This document shows positions 34,257-45,715 of a stretch of 64,000 nt of DNA, in pieces. The notes under the pieces were generated by a model. That model saw only the letters and a list, made by a program, of their open reading frames with translations, was not told the origin of the DNA and searched no databases. The position numbers were made by a program, and so were the translations under genes. The first letter of the stretch is position 1. Every line of letters starts with the position of its first letter. The stretch comes from Symsagittifera roscoffensis (Eukaryota > Xenacoelomorpha > Acoela > Convolutidae), in assembly GCF_963678635.1 (NCBI RefSeq), contig NC_087062.1, forward strand, positions 48,768,552 to 48,832,551, read 5' to 3'.

Positions 34257-35414
34257 ATGCCATCGGCTCTGAAGAGGCCCACACTTGATGAGTTGTACAG
34301 ACGCCTGAGGGACCTGGATTACACTCAAGTGGATGAGAGAATGGCGGTGATGCTGAACGCCATCCTCCAATTGGAAGAACAGGGCGAATGCCGGGAGTCT
34401 GCAACAGAAGCGGTTCTAATGGTCGGCTACACCACTGATGGAATATCCAACCAAGAGCAAACCAGATGGCTTTCCTGGAATGTGGATGGAGGAATAAGGG
34501 GATTTGACTTGGCAAGGAACCCTGGCTTGAGCAACAAAACCGAGTATGGCGCAGGGGAGTTCCCATTACCGATGAGACCATCAGCCAGATCTACAGGCCA
34601 GAGCACGAGTAAGATGCCATCAATGTCGCGAGCGCAACAAACGGGGGAAGCGTAGTCGGACCTCAGTACTACGAAGAGAGAGCTTGAGAGGACTCAGCGG
34701 GAGAGGAACAAGGCGAACCTCGACCGGGATCAAGTGAAGCTTGAGAGAGATCAGGCAAAACTGGAGAGGGATCAAGCGGTCGTCGAAAAGGACCAAGCGC
34801 TGAGGGAACTGGATATGCTGAAAGCTGAGCATCTACAAGAACAAACAGTGTGAGAGAATGCCGCGAATTGTGAGCAGCTGAAGTCGGAGCTTGAGAGAAT
34901 CCAGCAACGACAACGCGAGCTCGATATGCAGAAAGGGGCCAAGCCCAAGGAGCGAATGGTTACCAGCTCAAGGCCAGAGTCGCGTATGGAGGTGGACGAA
35001 GCTCCCAGATCGAAGGGACGATTTAACCTTGACCGCGCGGCTCAAGAGCATATGAATGAGGAGTTGGATGTCTGGATACAAACTGAATCAACGTCCTCCC
35101 TGCGTGGCCTAGAGACACAAACAATACGCCCATTGATGGACGTCGCGCTGCCTGGGTATACCCCAAGTTCAACCCCGAGTAGTAGTCAGGTGAGCGGTAG
35201 CTCGTCACGATTGAAAGAATTAAACGAGAGGCTACAGCTAAGGAGTCGTGAGAGTCCAGCAAGAGTGGAGCTACCCCCGACGTGGAGGGAGCAACCTATC
35301 AGGAGTGTGGTGATCTCAAGTTACAAGAAGAACACAGAAGGCAGATACCACAGGCACAATCGTATGTATGGATTGGAGCACGGCACAGAGAGTCAGGAGG
35401 GATTGCTTCCATGA
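34257..35414 (+). pseudogene. Family 3 second block, segment 1: N-terminus and coiled coil
   Basis: One frame from ATG 34257 to TGA 35414, with TAG at 34653-34655 and TGA at about 34851. Residues about 135-195 form a long charged coiled coil with the repeat LERDQAKLERDQ. A Ser/Thr/Pro-rich linker follows (STPSSSQVSGSSSRLKEL). Near 35330-35370 the frame moves by one into the SGNH segment. I do not recognise the N-terminal 130 residues. A coiled coil at the front suggests self-assembly, but that is inference. Confidence 0.65.
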
Positions 35415-36246
35415 CGCGGCTTGGGTGGAATACCTCACGCAGCCACGTGTGCCAGAGGGGGCGGTCCACCTGATCGTAGGGGACAGCTTGCTGCGGGTGA
35501 TGACCCGGAGTCAATCACATTGGCAAACGGGGATCTTGAGTTTCGCTGGAACTGCGACGCCACAGATGTTGGCAAAACTTGAGATGCTAGGCATGGCAAG
35601 AGTATACACGGTAACTCTGATGGTCGGGACGAATGACGTGTCTAGGGGGGAGGCCAGGAAGGTGACGAGGCTACATGACAAGATGAGCTGCATCCTTGAG
35701 GAATTGCGGATTCAAATGGATCTTGCCATTCTGAGGGTGTGCTCCATTCCTTATAACATGAAGGCGGACCAACATGCGATAGAGATGAACACGAAGGTGC
35801 GAAACCTGAATGAAATAATCAGGCAGATACACCAAAGGAGCGTCCTCCCCGTTGGACTACTGGACGTAGCCGAGCAGATGGAGCGATCTGTTTTCCTCGA
35901 CGATGCATCCTCAGACGGGATTCACTTTGACAGGCCCAGGGGAGTAGAGTGGTTAAAAGATGTCTTCCAAAGACACATAAGCGCGTTGGAGGCAGAGTTG
36001 CTAGAGACGGCCCAAGTCACGTTCGGGCCACCCCCAAATCCACCTTTCTTCAACCCGAGAGCCTTATCCAGTCGCCTGGGAGCGATGGCCGATTCTAGAG
36101 ACAGCTCGAGGAGCAGCCGGACCAGGCTGCCAGGCGCAGCACCCATGGAGGCCGAGGATGCAATGTCATCAACTCCTCAGGTTTCGGTAATAACCTCGGT
36201 GGTGGTGCTGGAGAGCAAAACTGGAGAGGCCAGCGGAGACCAGTAG
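35368..36246 (+). CDS. Family 3 second block, segment 2: SGNH (GDSL-like) hydrolase domain
   Basis: 292 codons ending at TAG 36246. The four SGNH blocks are present in order: VGDSLLRV with Ser40, FAGTA with Gly61, VGTNDVSR with Asn89, and SDGIHFD with Asp183 and His186. The spacing suits a domain of about 190 residues. SGNH enzymes hydrolyse esters such as lipid, acetyl or carbohydrate esters. No signal peptide is visible, since the domain continues from segment 1. The tail (residues 205-292) is Ser/Arg/Pro-rich. The substrate is unknown. All catalytic residues remain although the surrounding polyprotein is broken. Confidence 0.75.
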   Translation: MDWSTAQRVRRDCFHDAAWVEYLTQPRVPEGAVHLIVGDSLLRVMTRSQSHWQTGILSFAGTATPQMLAKLEMLGMARVYTVTLMVGTNDVSRGEARKVTRLHDKMSCILEELRIQMDLAILRVCSIPYNMKADQHAIEMNTKVRNLNEIIRQIHQRSVLPVGLLDVAEQMERSVFLDDASSDGIHFDRPRGVEWLKDVFQRHISALEAELLETAQVTFGPPPNPPFFNPRALSSRLGAMADSRDSSRSSRTRLPGAAPMEAEDAMSSTPQVSVITSVVVLESKTGEASGDQ

Positions 36247-36280
36247 GTCGAGATATGTGGAGAGGGTGAAATAGCTGGAC

Positions 36281-36832
36281 TTGGAAAGTCTGGAGTGCAG
36301 GCAAGAGTTGGCGGAAGCTTTGGGTCTTGAGCGGGTGTCACATGAAGACTTGGATAGATACCAGTGCGTGGACTGGTTGAAGGCTCACGAGACGCATTTC
36401 TCAAGAGCGAAAATAATGGAGACGGCGGATCTGACTGGGATTCCCACAAAATCGGTCATGGGACCCATCAATTATAGGCCTCTCAAGTTGCTGGGGAGTC
36501 CGGGACTCGTGGTGGAGCCTCCCAAGCATCGAACACGCATTGCCAGAATTAGGTTGGCAACTCCAGCACAGTTGAGGGTGGTGGACAAACTGTTGGACCC
36601 AAGGGAGATGGAACTGCCGGACGCCGCTTATGAGGATACGAGATTGGCAGACGATCCTAGATACGTAAAACCCTGCGGGAAGACCCAGTTGGCCAAGATC
36701 TTGGCAGTTTATGACAGAGCAGATCCAGCCGCTGCGAGGGTGGTCATCAGAGCTGGATCCGATTTTGGGGGAACGTCTCCCAAGTTGTTTTGGCCGGAAA
36801 CTCTGATATATTCACGCCGGGAGCGGAGCTAA
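36281..36832 (+). pseudogene. Family 3 second block, segment 3: unknown
   Basis: 183 codons in a new frame after a break at about 36240-36280; it ends where a one-base shift near 36815 moves reading to segment 4 (the shared residues around FTPGAELNQM continue there). Charged and Leu-rich, with a Pro-containing stretch (YRPLKLLGSPGLVVEPPKH). No domain recognised. It links the SGNH domain to segment 4. Confidence 0.6.
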
Positions 36833-37788
36833 ACCAGATGTTAACCTTGGTGGTAGCAATAAAATCGGAGATGCCTTGCGAGCCCGAGCTACTACTGTTT
36901 GCGGGAAGGAATGATCACCTGAATTTGACAGGGTTTCTTGAGCAGCTCAAGGGTGATGAACCAGCGCCGAAGAGAATCTGGAAAGCTATCCAGACGTTAT
37001 TTGCAGCGATGAACGAGGTACAAGAGAACGTTGCCTCACGATTTGGCTCCAAGACAAAAGTAGTGTTCACGACGTCCCCCGGGTACGCGAGCATGCCTCC
37101 CGCTCTGCAATTTGTATATGCGGTCTTGATCTTGATAGCGGAAGGGAATGGGTGGCGTATCCTGATGGCAGCTCCCAATCGGGAGTTGGAACCGACGAAC
37201 TTGAGACTTCGCAAGTCAGAACTGGCGGCGGCGTGGGCGGATGTGTCACACGCGTTGAGGGGCTTCTACGAGTTGGCAGACATCCTCATTGTATTGGACG
37301 AGGTCCTCTTGCTGGAGATATCAAACTTCGCCAGGCAACTCAAGCTCAGTCCGGCTATAAGAGATGATCATCCAGTAGTGACTCACCTGACGGCCAGCCT
37401 GTGGTTTCGAAGCATGGAGTTAACTATCACGAGCTCCACCAGTAAGTCTAGAGGACCGAGCAATGAAAGGAAGAATGTGGCCGCAACAGAGAAGCAACTG
37501 GAGTCCATGGTGTATCGACTGACACAAGAGAGAGGCAGATGGCCCTTCCTGACACCAAGTTTGGAAAACGCTACGGAGAAGACGAAAGAGAATGCTCCAC
37601 CTCTTGTGAAGCAAATCTGGGATTTTCTTGAGGAGCAGCTGGAAGTGGCCGAGAAAAGGGAAATGACCGTGGCCAGGTTCGTCACAGCGGCCAACGAGGT
37701 CACGATTGGAGCATTCTGGAGGGAGCACGCAAGGGGTGAGCTGAAGACGAGGAGGGATCACGAGATTCTTGAGTTCTTGAGTCCTTGA
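36790..37788 (+). pseudogene. Family 3 second block, segment 4: possible second, degenerate SGNH-like domain
   Basis: 332 codons. ELLLFAGRNDHLNL resembles the block III Asn motif (GxND), and KTKVVFTTSPGYASMPPALQ sits where SGNH proteins carry a strand and loop after it. The nucleophile block and the DxxH block are not evident, so this is only a suggestion. A Lys/Glu-rich C-terminal part follows. It ends at TGA 37786-37788, after which the same frame continues as segment 5. Confidence 0.5.
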
Positions 37789-37803
37789 TGGGGGAAGGAG
37801 TTC

Positions 37804-38631
37804 ATGGCTGGAGTGTTCAGTGCAAAAGAGACTATCTTTGGAGCCTTTATACAGGAAATTCTGAACATGCCCATCAGTCTGTTGTTGGCACTGTACCTGG
37901 TTTACCCGAGGTACCTATTCAATATGGGCCCAGCGTACATGTTCAGTCGGGGTGTGGAAACACTCCGGATTGATGGATATTTGGCATTGGTGTCATTCCA
38001 TCGGCTAATGAAATATGGGGAATCCCTGACGATGGGAAGGACCCACTCGAGCATTGACACCTATTCGTACAAGTGTGCTGCCGGGCTGAAGACGCTGCTA
38101 GTGCAGTACCTCCTGATGCAGAACCGACATATGACTGGTGAAGAAAAGAGCCCAAAGACGCGAGATGAATGGAAGAAAGTGAATGGGGGCATGCCTATGT
38201 TGACAGACCTGTGCCTGGCCATGAGATCGGACCCCATGGGGATAATCCGGGGGCTAGAGGAGGTCGTAACCTGCATTTATGCACCGGCCGTGACGTATGC
38301 GTTTCAAGATCCTCTGGTGACAGCTTATCGCTATTCAGTGACCCACTTGAGCCTCATAAGTAGACTGGATGGGACGACACTCAATTGGTGTCAACAAGAG
38401 GTGCTGAGGGCTCAAATGAGCAAAACGGTGCTCTTCGGAAAAGTGAAGGATCCGGAGTTGATGATATACAGTTTCCGAGAACAACTGCAGTGTAGGATGG
38501 GAGGTAAACGCGAAGGCCCCATCAAAACCTACATCAAGTTCTGGAACCTAAATCCCCTGACGGCGAGTGGACAAGAGGTCTTGAGAATTCCCGCATGGAA
38601 GAACAGCGTCGAGTTGGTGAAAAGGGGCTAG
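37804..38631 (+). pseudogene. Family 3 second block, segment 5: hydrophobic/aromatic region of unknown function
   Basis: 275 codons in the same frame as segment 4, beyond a single TGA. It contains SLLLALYLVYPRYLF, which could be a buried helix or a membrane-associated stretch, and several Cys. Ends at TAG 38631; the next frame overlaps by 37 bases. No family recognised. Confidence 0.55.
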
Positions 38632-39125
38632 AGGCAATATTGGAGAAGGAGGTACTACCAACGAGCATTCCAGAGTTCCCAACAGTGAGGAGAATGACCC
38701 TGGGGATGAACGGCTCCCTGGTGGTCCCGTCCCTGTTCGCGAGAGCAGCGACCGAAGAACAACAGAGGGAGTTCATCGATGGCTGGGATCCCCTGTTCAT
38801 CGGCTACACTGCAGCGGTTTATTTTCACACTAGCGATACAAAAATAACTTCATGGACGACTCAAGCCAAGAAAATGAGAGGCTCGACGCCCCCGAAATTC
38901 GAGGTGCGAGAAGTCTTGAGAACACTTGAGCGGGCAGGTCTAGAGAACATGTTGCCGGTGTGGGATGATGGCAGGATGATCGTGGAGGAAGGACACATTG
39001 CACTGAAAGGAGATGAGATGATGTCTGCCACGAGAAGATACCGGGCACATTATGGACTGAAGCAAGTGGAGATGAGCAGGAGGGGAAGGAACTGGATGCA
39101 TCAGGCCCATTGTATAGGGCTCTGA
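38595..39125 (+). pseudogene. Family 3 second block, segment 6: unknown
   Basis: 176 codons with a well-behaved globular composition (GSLVVPSLFARAATEEQQRE, then WDPLFIGYTAAVYFH). Ends at TGA 39125, overlapped by segment 7 in another frame, as expected for a one-base indel. No family recognised. Confidence 0.55.
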
Positions 39126-39847
39126 CAGAGTACAAGAAAACGGGTCCGACGACACCGTCACCCCTATCGGTGGGCACCCCTGGGGATAAAAGGAGCGGCC
39201 CTGTAGAAGATCGATTCATGAGGATTCTTGAGAGAAGAGGAGTAGAATCAGCAGAGGAAAGCATGGACGAGACTCTCAGCGAGGCAGGAGAGGATATGGA
39301 AGTGGGAAAAACACCGGAGCCAAAACCATCAGAGGAGGAATTCACCACTCAAGAACTGTTGAAGGATCTGAGTGGAGACAATTGGACAGACACTGCCACG
39401 CCACCGCTGACCTCATCTCCCCGCAAGAATCTAGAGTTACCATTGACGAGCGAGACTCCTAATATGGGAATGATTTTCCTGAGCGCAGAAGGAAGGGAGA
39501 AAAACACCTTCAAGGGAAACAGGGAGGCGTTCCTAGGCACTCTGGATGAAGACGCTTGGCGAGAATTCTTGAGCGATTTCAATCTAGAAGTGAATGACGA
39601 GATCACATTGGATGATTTCAAGGACGAGCTGTGGGACACGGTGGTGAAGTTTGGAGAGCCTGTCCTGATGGGGACAGGTCTGAAGGAGAAAGCTAGAGGA
39701 GAAATGCTGAGCAAGATGGTCGAGTTGAGAAAGGCATCACGGAAGACCAAAGAGGACGAATGTAAAGACAGCTGTACTCTGAAACAAAAAACTGACAATA
39801 AAATAATTGAAAGTGTAAGGGGGATAAGGTCGAAACTAGTAATTTAA
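39110..39847 (+). pseudogene. Family 3 second block, segment 7: acidic linker
   Basis: 245 codons, rich in Glu, Asp, Ser and Pro in the first half, with an acidic helical second half (FNLEVNDEITLDDFKDELWD). Ends in TAA 39847. A short AT-rich interruption (39780-39880) with an AGGGGGG run separates it from segment 8 and may be a small insertion. Confidence 0.55.
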
Positions 39848-39894
39848 TTTAAAATACTAATATCCTTAAGGCTCGAGCAGGGGGGAGGCAAGAG

Positions 39895-41169
39895 TTGGAA
39901 GGGTTGGAGGGAGACAAAGAAGTCGAATCAGTGATGATAACGGCAACGCCCCCAAGTAAAGACGTGAGGTCTCGCAAGAGGAAGAGAGAGGTGGAGGGAT
40001 TGGGTAGCCCTTCAGCGGATGCAGTTTTGGAGAAAAACTTGAGAGAGACGGCCCCCATGGTTCTGGCACGATGGAAGACAGCAGCCTACAAGAGTAACTA
40101 CGAACCAAGGAAACTGCTCGAGGTAGAAAGGGAGATGGAGATCCCCACCAGCTCGACAACGGAAGCAGACTTCAAGCCTCAGAGGACAAAAATGAAACGA
40201 GGTTCGACGAGCGGGCAGACATGGGAAGTAGACGTCGGCAAAGAATGGGTCTCAAATGAACATCAGGCCACTGGGAAGCAAGTGACTAGCGATCCTCTTG
40301 AGAAGAATAAAACGAGGAACACCTCCCGACCATGGTGGGTGGCACTGGAAACATTGAAAGAATTGGAAGATTGCCTAAAGAAACTCGACAGTGGAGTGTC
40401 ACGCAAACGACGCAACTGGGCTACCCAGCAGAGGGCTGATATCAACAAATTGGAACTGGGGAGCCAACTGAAGAGAACTTGGCAGAACTTGTTGAGGGAT
40501 CATTTTGAAGAAGCGATGAGAACATCCTCATCGGCATCGCCGTTGATGGCGAATCCCTTCATTAGAACCGCAGGACAACTGATGTTCGCGTGGAGCCTGG
40601 TGGGAATAGAGTTAGAGACACTGACGTCGTATGATAAGTTGAAATTGGGAGGCAAGAATCTAGAGTTGTATCAAGTGCTGATGGAACATGTTGCTAGGGA
40701 TAACTCAGGCTTGAGTCTGACAAGGAGGAAAGATGCTACCTGTTTCTTGAGGTGGAGAATGTCGATGATGACTGATAGTACCATCCTGGCATGTCACCAA
40801 AGAGCAATCGGAAGCAAGACGGTGGAAAGGAGAGTCTCAGCAGTCATCTTGAACGTATACCAGAGTACTGGGGTAGAAAAGGAGGATGGTTCCAGGCAGT
40901 CTCTAGAGAACCACAGGAAGTTAGGTGAGATACGGAGATTCTACAACAAAAAGTTCGAGGAGAAACACGACGTACACCGTAACTTGGCCTCGTCAGGAGA
41001 GTACTTGAAACCCAACAAAAAGGGAGAGTACCAGTATGTGTCTGGAGTGACCGCATACAACCCTTTCCTGGACTCGGAAGCCGGAGGCGCTCACAGAAAC
41101 TACGAGGTGGCGGAGCTGCTGAAGTTCTGGACAGAGAAGATAGTGGAGATAGACACTGTAGAGAGATAG
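39895..41169 (+). pseudogene. Family 3 second block, segment 8: basic region and unknown globular part
   Basis: 424 codons, the longest open piece of this block. It starts with a Lys/Arg-rich stretch (KDVRSRKRKREVEG) that could be a nuclear or nucleic-acid-binding signal. It continues with charged helices (LKKLDSGVSRKRRNWATQQR) and a Tyr/Asn-rich end. Ends at TAG 41169. No domain recognised. Confidence 0.6.
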
Positions 41170-41186
41170 AGAGACCTAGCTTAGGT

Positions 41187-42229
41187 TTGATTCTCGAGAA
41201 GACACCAGAAGTAATAAGTGTGCCGCGCTCAAGTAAAAGAGTCGAACCGAAGATGCGTAACGGGAATGGCATGTTGGTCACGAATCTGGGAGTGGTGTGG
41301 AAATTGTTGAGGCCCTCCTGGTGTCCACATTCCCATGCGAGCCTGATTGAGAAAGTCACGGAGCGAGTGAGACTAGCACCAGCAGAGGATGAAGATCTGG
41401 CGACATTGAGTATAGTGCATAGACTGATCCTGCCTCAGGTGAAGGAGTCAAGTGAAGTGACGAGTAGACTAGGGTCGGTGAAGAAAATGAAGCCAGGCAG
41501 TTGTCTTGATTCGACGTGTGGAAATGGCGAGCGCACCTGCGATGGACGGTCATGCGTCAGGATACAGTCCTTCCAGAAAGGAGACCTAGTCACCTGGTTT
41601 GAAGACATTACCGAAAGGGAGAAGAGTGAAATACAGATAGTGGCTGAGTGTTACGCGAGTACCACTGTGAACCTAGCAACAGCTCTGGGATTCTTCTCAA
41701 GAATGTGCAGTCTCCAGTCACTGGAGAGGCTAGAGTCAGAACACCACTTGGTGACCGCGTTGAGCGTGGAGTCATGGCCCGGGGTGTTGCAAGTGACCCA
41801 GAAACACATCAAGAGCTGGAAGGTTGGACTTGAAGCGGAAATGGGATTTCCCATGAGCGAAGCCTATGGTCTGCCTCTGAATGCGAAGTCCTTAGTGGGG
41901 TCAGTGATTGCCAACCTATGTGGCAGCCACTATCCATTACACATGGCGATGGTGGAAGTATCCAGCCAAAGGGTATTGATAGACAAAGCCTTCTCAGTGC
42001 CCAAATGCGTAAGACTGGCTCGGATGTCGCATCACTCACACAAGCTGTTGAGGAAGATCCGAAAACAGTGCCGAGAGAACAAAGGGACAACTTGAGTGAA
42101 ATCTGGGGGGAAGAACTTCTGGGTTTGGAGGGTGAAAACACAAGTGACCACGAGAGACAGAACGTGATCGGGAAACCCATGGTTGGTGCTCCAAACCTGG
42201 AAGAGATCGATACGATACACGAGAAATGA
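41187..42229 (+). pseudogene. Family 3 second block, segment 9: unknown, frameshifted
   Basis: 41187-42095 is open (302 codons; includes SVESWPGVLQVTQKHIKSW and a Cys-bearing stretch). Near 42036 the reading moves to the frame that runs to 42229 (QAVEEDPKTVPREQRDN onward), which ends four bases into the ATG of the next segment. No domain recognised. Confidence 0.55.
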
Positions 42230-43086
42230 TGGAACTTGAGCCTCTCCTAGAAGCCTCGGGAGAACGGAATCTGAGGAGCATCGACCTCACACATGGGGAT
42301 TGTCCATGCCATTGGCTGGCTCAAACAGTGTGGTACCCGTACCACGCCAATCTCTGCCTGATCTGGGATGTGGAGGAAATCAGGTCGTTGGGACTGCCCG
42401 ATCATCAGCAAAAGGTGACCATCTTGTTGGTGAGCACAATGCTGGCCCTACGATGGATTGAAGAAAATGTAGCAAAATATCGGGAATCGAAGAGGCCAAC
42501 GGCAGAGTCGATTTACGCGATAGATTACAGCAGGAGACTTGAACTGTTTGAGACCGCATGCAAGGTGTTCGCCATACCAATGGAAGTCAGACACGTGTGG
42601 AGCCGCTTAAGATTCTTTCCTTGGTTTCCGGCGACGTTAACGTCCTGGTTATACTTGGTACCGAAGGATCATATGAGGAAATATCAGAAGGAATATCGAC
42701 AGTTCCAGGCAGAGATAGGACCGGAGGCCTTCAAGAGACCTCTGCTGACCTATCGAAATGCGATCACTACGGGGTGGAAAAGAGTTGGTAGAGTATCCAG
42801 AAACAACACCAGAGCGAGGGAGTCGTTACTAGAGGAAGACCTGGTGAGGAATGTAAGCCGGAGTCTTCACAATTCCTTCTGTTTGAACCGAGAGTCGAAG
42901 GTAAAGAGTTTACCCAATCAAGCGAAGAGATTGCGGGAGCAAAGGGAGTGGATGCGATCCTATGAACAGCTGAAGGCTTGGGAGGAGATTGTGATTAGCT
43001 CCGATGATGAGGAGGCACTATTGAAACAGATCACTGTGTCAAATATATCTGGGTCTGGTACCTCGAAGGCGAAGAACACGAGGTGA
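42226..43086 (+). pseudogene. Family 3 second block, segment 10: C-terminal part
   Basis: 286 codons, TGA at 43084-43086. Contains CPCHWLAQTVWYPYHANLC with closely spaced Cys/His, an aromatic Trp-rich middle, and a basic, then Ser/Asp-rich tail (VISSDDEEALL). Unknown family. Counted from 34257 the whole second block is about 8,830 bases, roughly 2,940 codons, with no non-coding gap above about 100 bases, so it was probably one polyprotein. Confidence 0.6.
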
Positions 43087-44442
43087 GCCGGTGGCTCAAA
43101 AGGGAATTCTGGAGTCTGGAGTCTTGAGAGGGAGGGGGCTCGAGGGTGAACTCGGATGAAATCTGGGTTCACCAAAAAGAAATTTTAACAAATGAGATAT
43201 TGTTATTAATATGCTATAATTATTATATAAATCAAAATGCTGCATGACAATTTCCTGACTGAATAGGACAAAAGAAATTTTAATCATAAGCCTTAAAAGC
43301 GGAGATTTAAGGTGTAGGTATATGAAAATTTTGATTGCTGTTCAGCGATAGTGTGAAACTTTTACATGGTTGTGAATTTTGGAGTGTAGATAAACTTAAG
43401 TCTGCTGCAAACTTCTGTAAATGACCACTGGCACTGAATCTTGAGTGACACTCGGGTTTCTGGGGATTCACTGACAGACGGCAGCACGCGATGAGGACAT
43501 CGATCTTGAGTCCAGGGAGTATGTGCCAGTCGGTCATATCTGGAAGTTTGACCTTGAAGGACACGAATATATGTGATTTTGGAGTGAAGTTTTAGTTTTC
43601 AAAAATTCAAATGGAGTCTGTCAACTGAAAACATAAAATAAAAAATCAGAAAGACCAAATTAACAATTGCGGGAAAGTGGTCAAATATATACAATGGGAA
43701 ATCGCTATTCGCAATTTCCATCGTAGAAAACGAGAGTAGAGCTATCCTATCTGACATAGGAGAAAAAACGAACACGAGAGCGGAGTTAAAATCAACTGGA
43801 CCAGTGTGAACCTTCAACGGGGAGGCGGACAAGTGAAGTGTCCCAATGGTCCAGAGCCAAAACTATATTCTTGAGTAAAAACTTACTTCCCTTGATTGGA
43901 ACTCATCATTAGAAAACTTCTTGAGTTATATTTGATTATTTTCATGCCAGAGTCGTTAATTAGTTCAACTACTCTGTGTCTCAAGCGTGCTGCTATGTGA
44001 GTACTAAATTTAGTTTTCTCGAGTGTGTTTTATGGTTGTTATGTTGAGATAAGGCGAGTTTTAGGTTGATCCATCTGAAATGGATCAAAGTTCCTCTGTC
44101 CAATAAAAAAGTAACTTAACGGATTGTTCCGACCCGGCTTTTAACGGCGTTCGTGTATTTTGGGTATCTCGAGACCTAAGTATGGGAACGTTCTTATTTT
44201 CTAGAGTGGGGGATATTTTGGTAGTAGCCTTTAAGCTGTAACGGGCTCTAGTCTCATGTCGCAAGCGAACCGAATTGGCTCCGACCGTTTTTGAGGTAGA
44301 AAAACACAAGAGATAGTGTCCCTGACTCTTGAGCCAATGGTTTAGGGCCTATTTTTCTTTAGCTTCATATGTGACCGAAGTAGGCGACTGTTACAGAACC
44401 TGATCCAAACTGTATATTATTATTGGTTATAATAATGAAGAC
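43087..44442 (+). other. 3' flank of the family 3 coding block, no gene seen
   Basis: No convincing ORF. CTTGAG/CTCAAG words continue (43437, 43503, 43868, 43918, 43978, 44323), as inside the coding blocks, suggesting this is still element sequence. AATAAA-type signals occur at 43634 and 44102. The element's right boundary should be close to 44410-44443, where homology to copy C resumes. I looked for a direct repeat of 23.2-24.9 kb here and did not see one. Confidence 0.45.
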
Positions 44443-44757
44443 TAACCACTCATACTCCATCTAACTAACAACCCATTTATTTGTAAGTGCTGAAACTACT
44501 TGCAGTTTCAGCACCAGAGCATTCTGAATTTAACTTACAGCTTAGTTGCCTTTTCCAAGAGACCAACTCGTAACAAACCAGTATACTCTAGATCTATTGA
44601 GACTAAGATTTATAAGAATAAGATTAAGATCGGTATTAGACTAAGAAGTTGCACGAATCTATCCGGCCGAAAATAAGATAGCGTGACGAGCAGACGGTGT
44701 ACCTTATCTGAAATTATTCTATGAGTTGGATATCTGTCGCAACTCAAAAGCTAGTTG
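44443..44757 (+). repeat. Inverted repeat arm (pairs with 52668-52976); family 1 terminal sequence
   Basis: Matches the reverse complement of 52668-52976. Shared landmarks are TTATTTGTAAGTGCTGAAACT, TCTAGATCTATTGAGACTA, ATCCGGCCGAAAATA and GCGTGACGAGCAGACGGTGT. It contains a perfect 11-bp hairpin at 44487-44514 (GTGCTGAAACT, 6-base loop, AGTTTCAGCAC). Together with 22100-23180 it appears to be the second part of one family 1 terminal region split by the family 3 insertion. Confidence 0.75.
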
Positions 44758-45423
44758 CGTGTGAAGCCGAATTAACTTGGTTTTTCGGTCGTTGCGGAAT
44801 CCGCGACGCAACTAATGTGCCGACAAATTTTAACTTAGTGTTTTTGTGCGCGGAATCCTCTGAAATTCTGTAAATGTAATCCACCTACACTTTGGAGCAA
44901 TAATAACTTTTTGTGTTTGGTTTCTAATGACCTACAGACATCAACTTGAGCGCATATCCAGTGCAGAGTTCGGCCTCATAAAGTTTAATTTAGGGTGTGA
45001 AATTTAAATACTTCTTATGGAAACTAAAATGCAAAACTTAAAAAACTAATAAACATAAAAAACTTGTGCAAAAAACGTAAAATTATCTCTTTTTTAAGAA
45101 ACGTGTTCGGATTAAATATTTAAAATCTTTTTTTCTCTCGTTTTATCATTTGTTTTTCATAAGAAAAACCAGTTGCGCCATTTTTTATGCTCTAAGCTTT
45201 TTGGCTTCTTATTATACCACATACAACGACCTACCATCTTTTCTTTTTGTTCAAAACTTGCCCTTGTAGTATGTCTGATTAGTTAGTTAGTTGGTTTGGT
45301 TTTTTGAGTCCTTAAATGACTTGGGCTTTTCCAGGTTGAGTCACCTTTAAGTTCATGTTCCTAGAAACTTTCTTGATGTTCAAGGTAAAATAAAAGGTTT
45401 TAGTTTTTTTCGTTGTCTTTTAA
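44758..45423. other. AT-rich spacer left of element E, nothing recognised
   Basis: No ORF, repeat or known motif. If element E is removed, this joins 52308-52667 to make a spacer of about 1 kb between the tail-to-tail family 1 copies. Confidence 0.5.
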
Positions 45424-45428
45424 ATAAT

Positions 45429-45657
45429 TGTCATACCTCAATGTATGATCTTCTAATCCTGGAATCCGAATGGATCGACAAACTGAGATTTTAGTGCGAA
45501 GCGAGATAAACAACTAATTTGAACCAATGTTCATTCTTGGTCTGATTGATCATTTGGTCACTGTTTGAGAGAAGATCTCTCAAGGTCGATTGATCGGCCA
45601 TATGTATGGTTATAACATACGTTAACATAAAACATGTAAATATATATATATATATAA

Positions 45658-45715
<58 letters not shown>

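Noticed and set aside
34257-43086. Second coding block as an intact host multi-exon gene
   Set aside because: The breaks are single-base shifts and in-frame stops with no intron-like gaps, and composition and hexamer content match the neighbouring gag-pol.
45638-45713. AT-rich run as a replication origin or promoter
   Set aside because: Simple dinucleotide expansion inside one LTR, short in the other LTR; no function implied.
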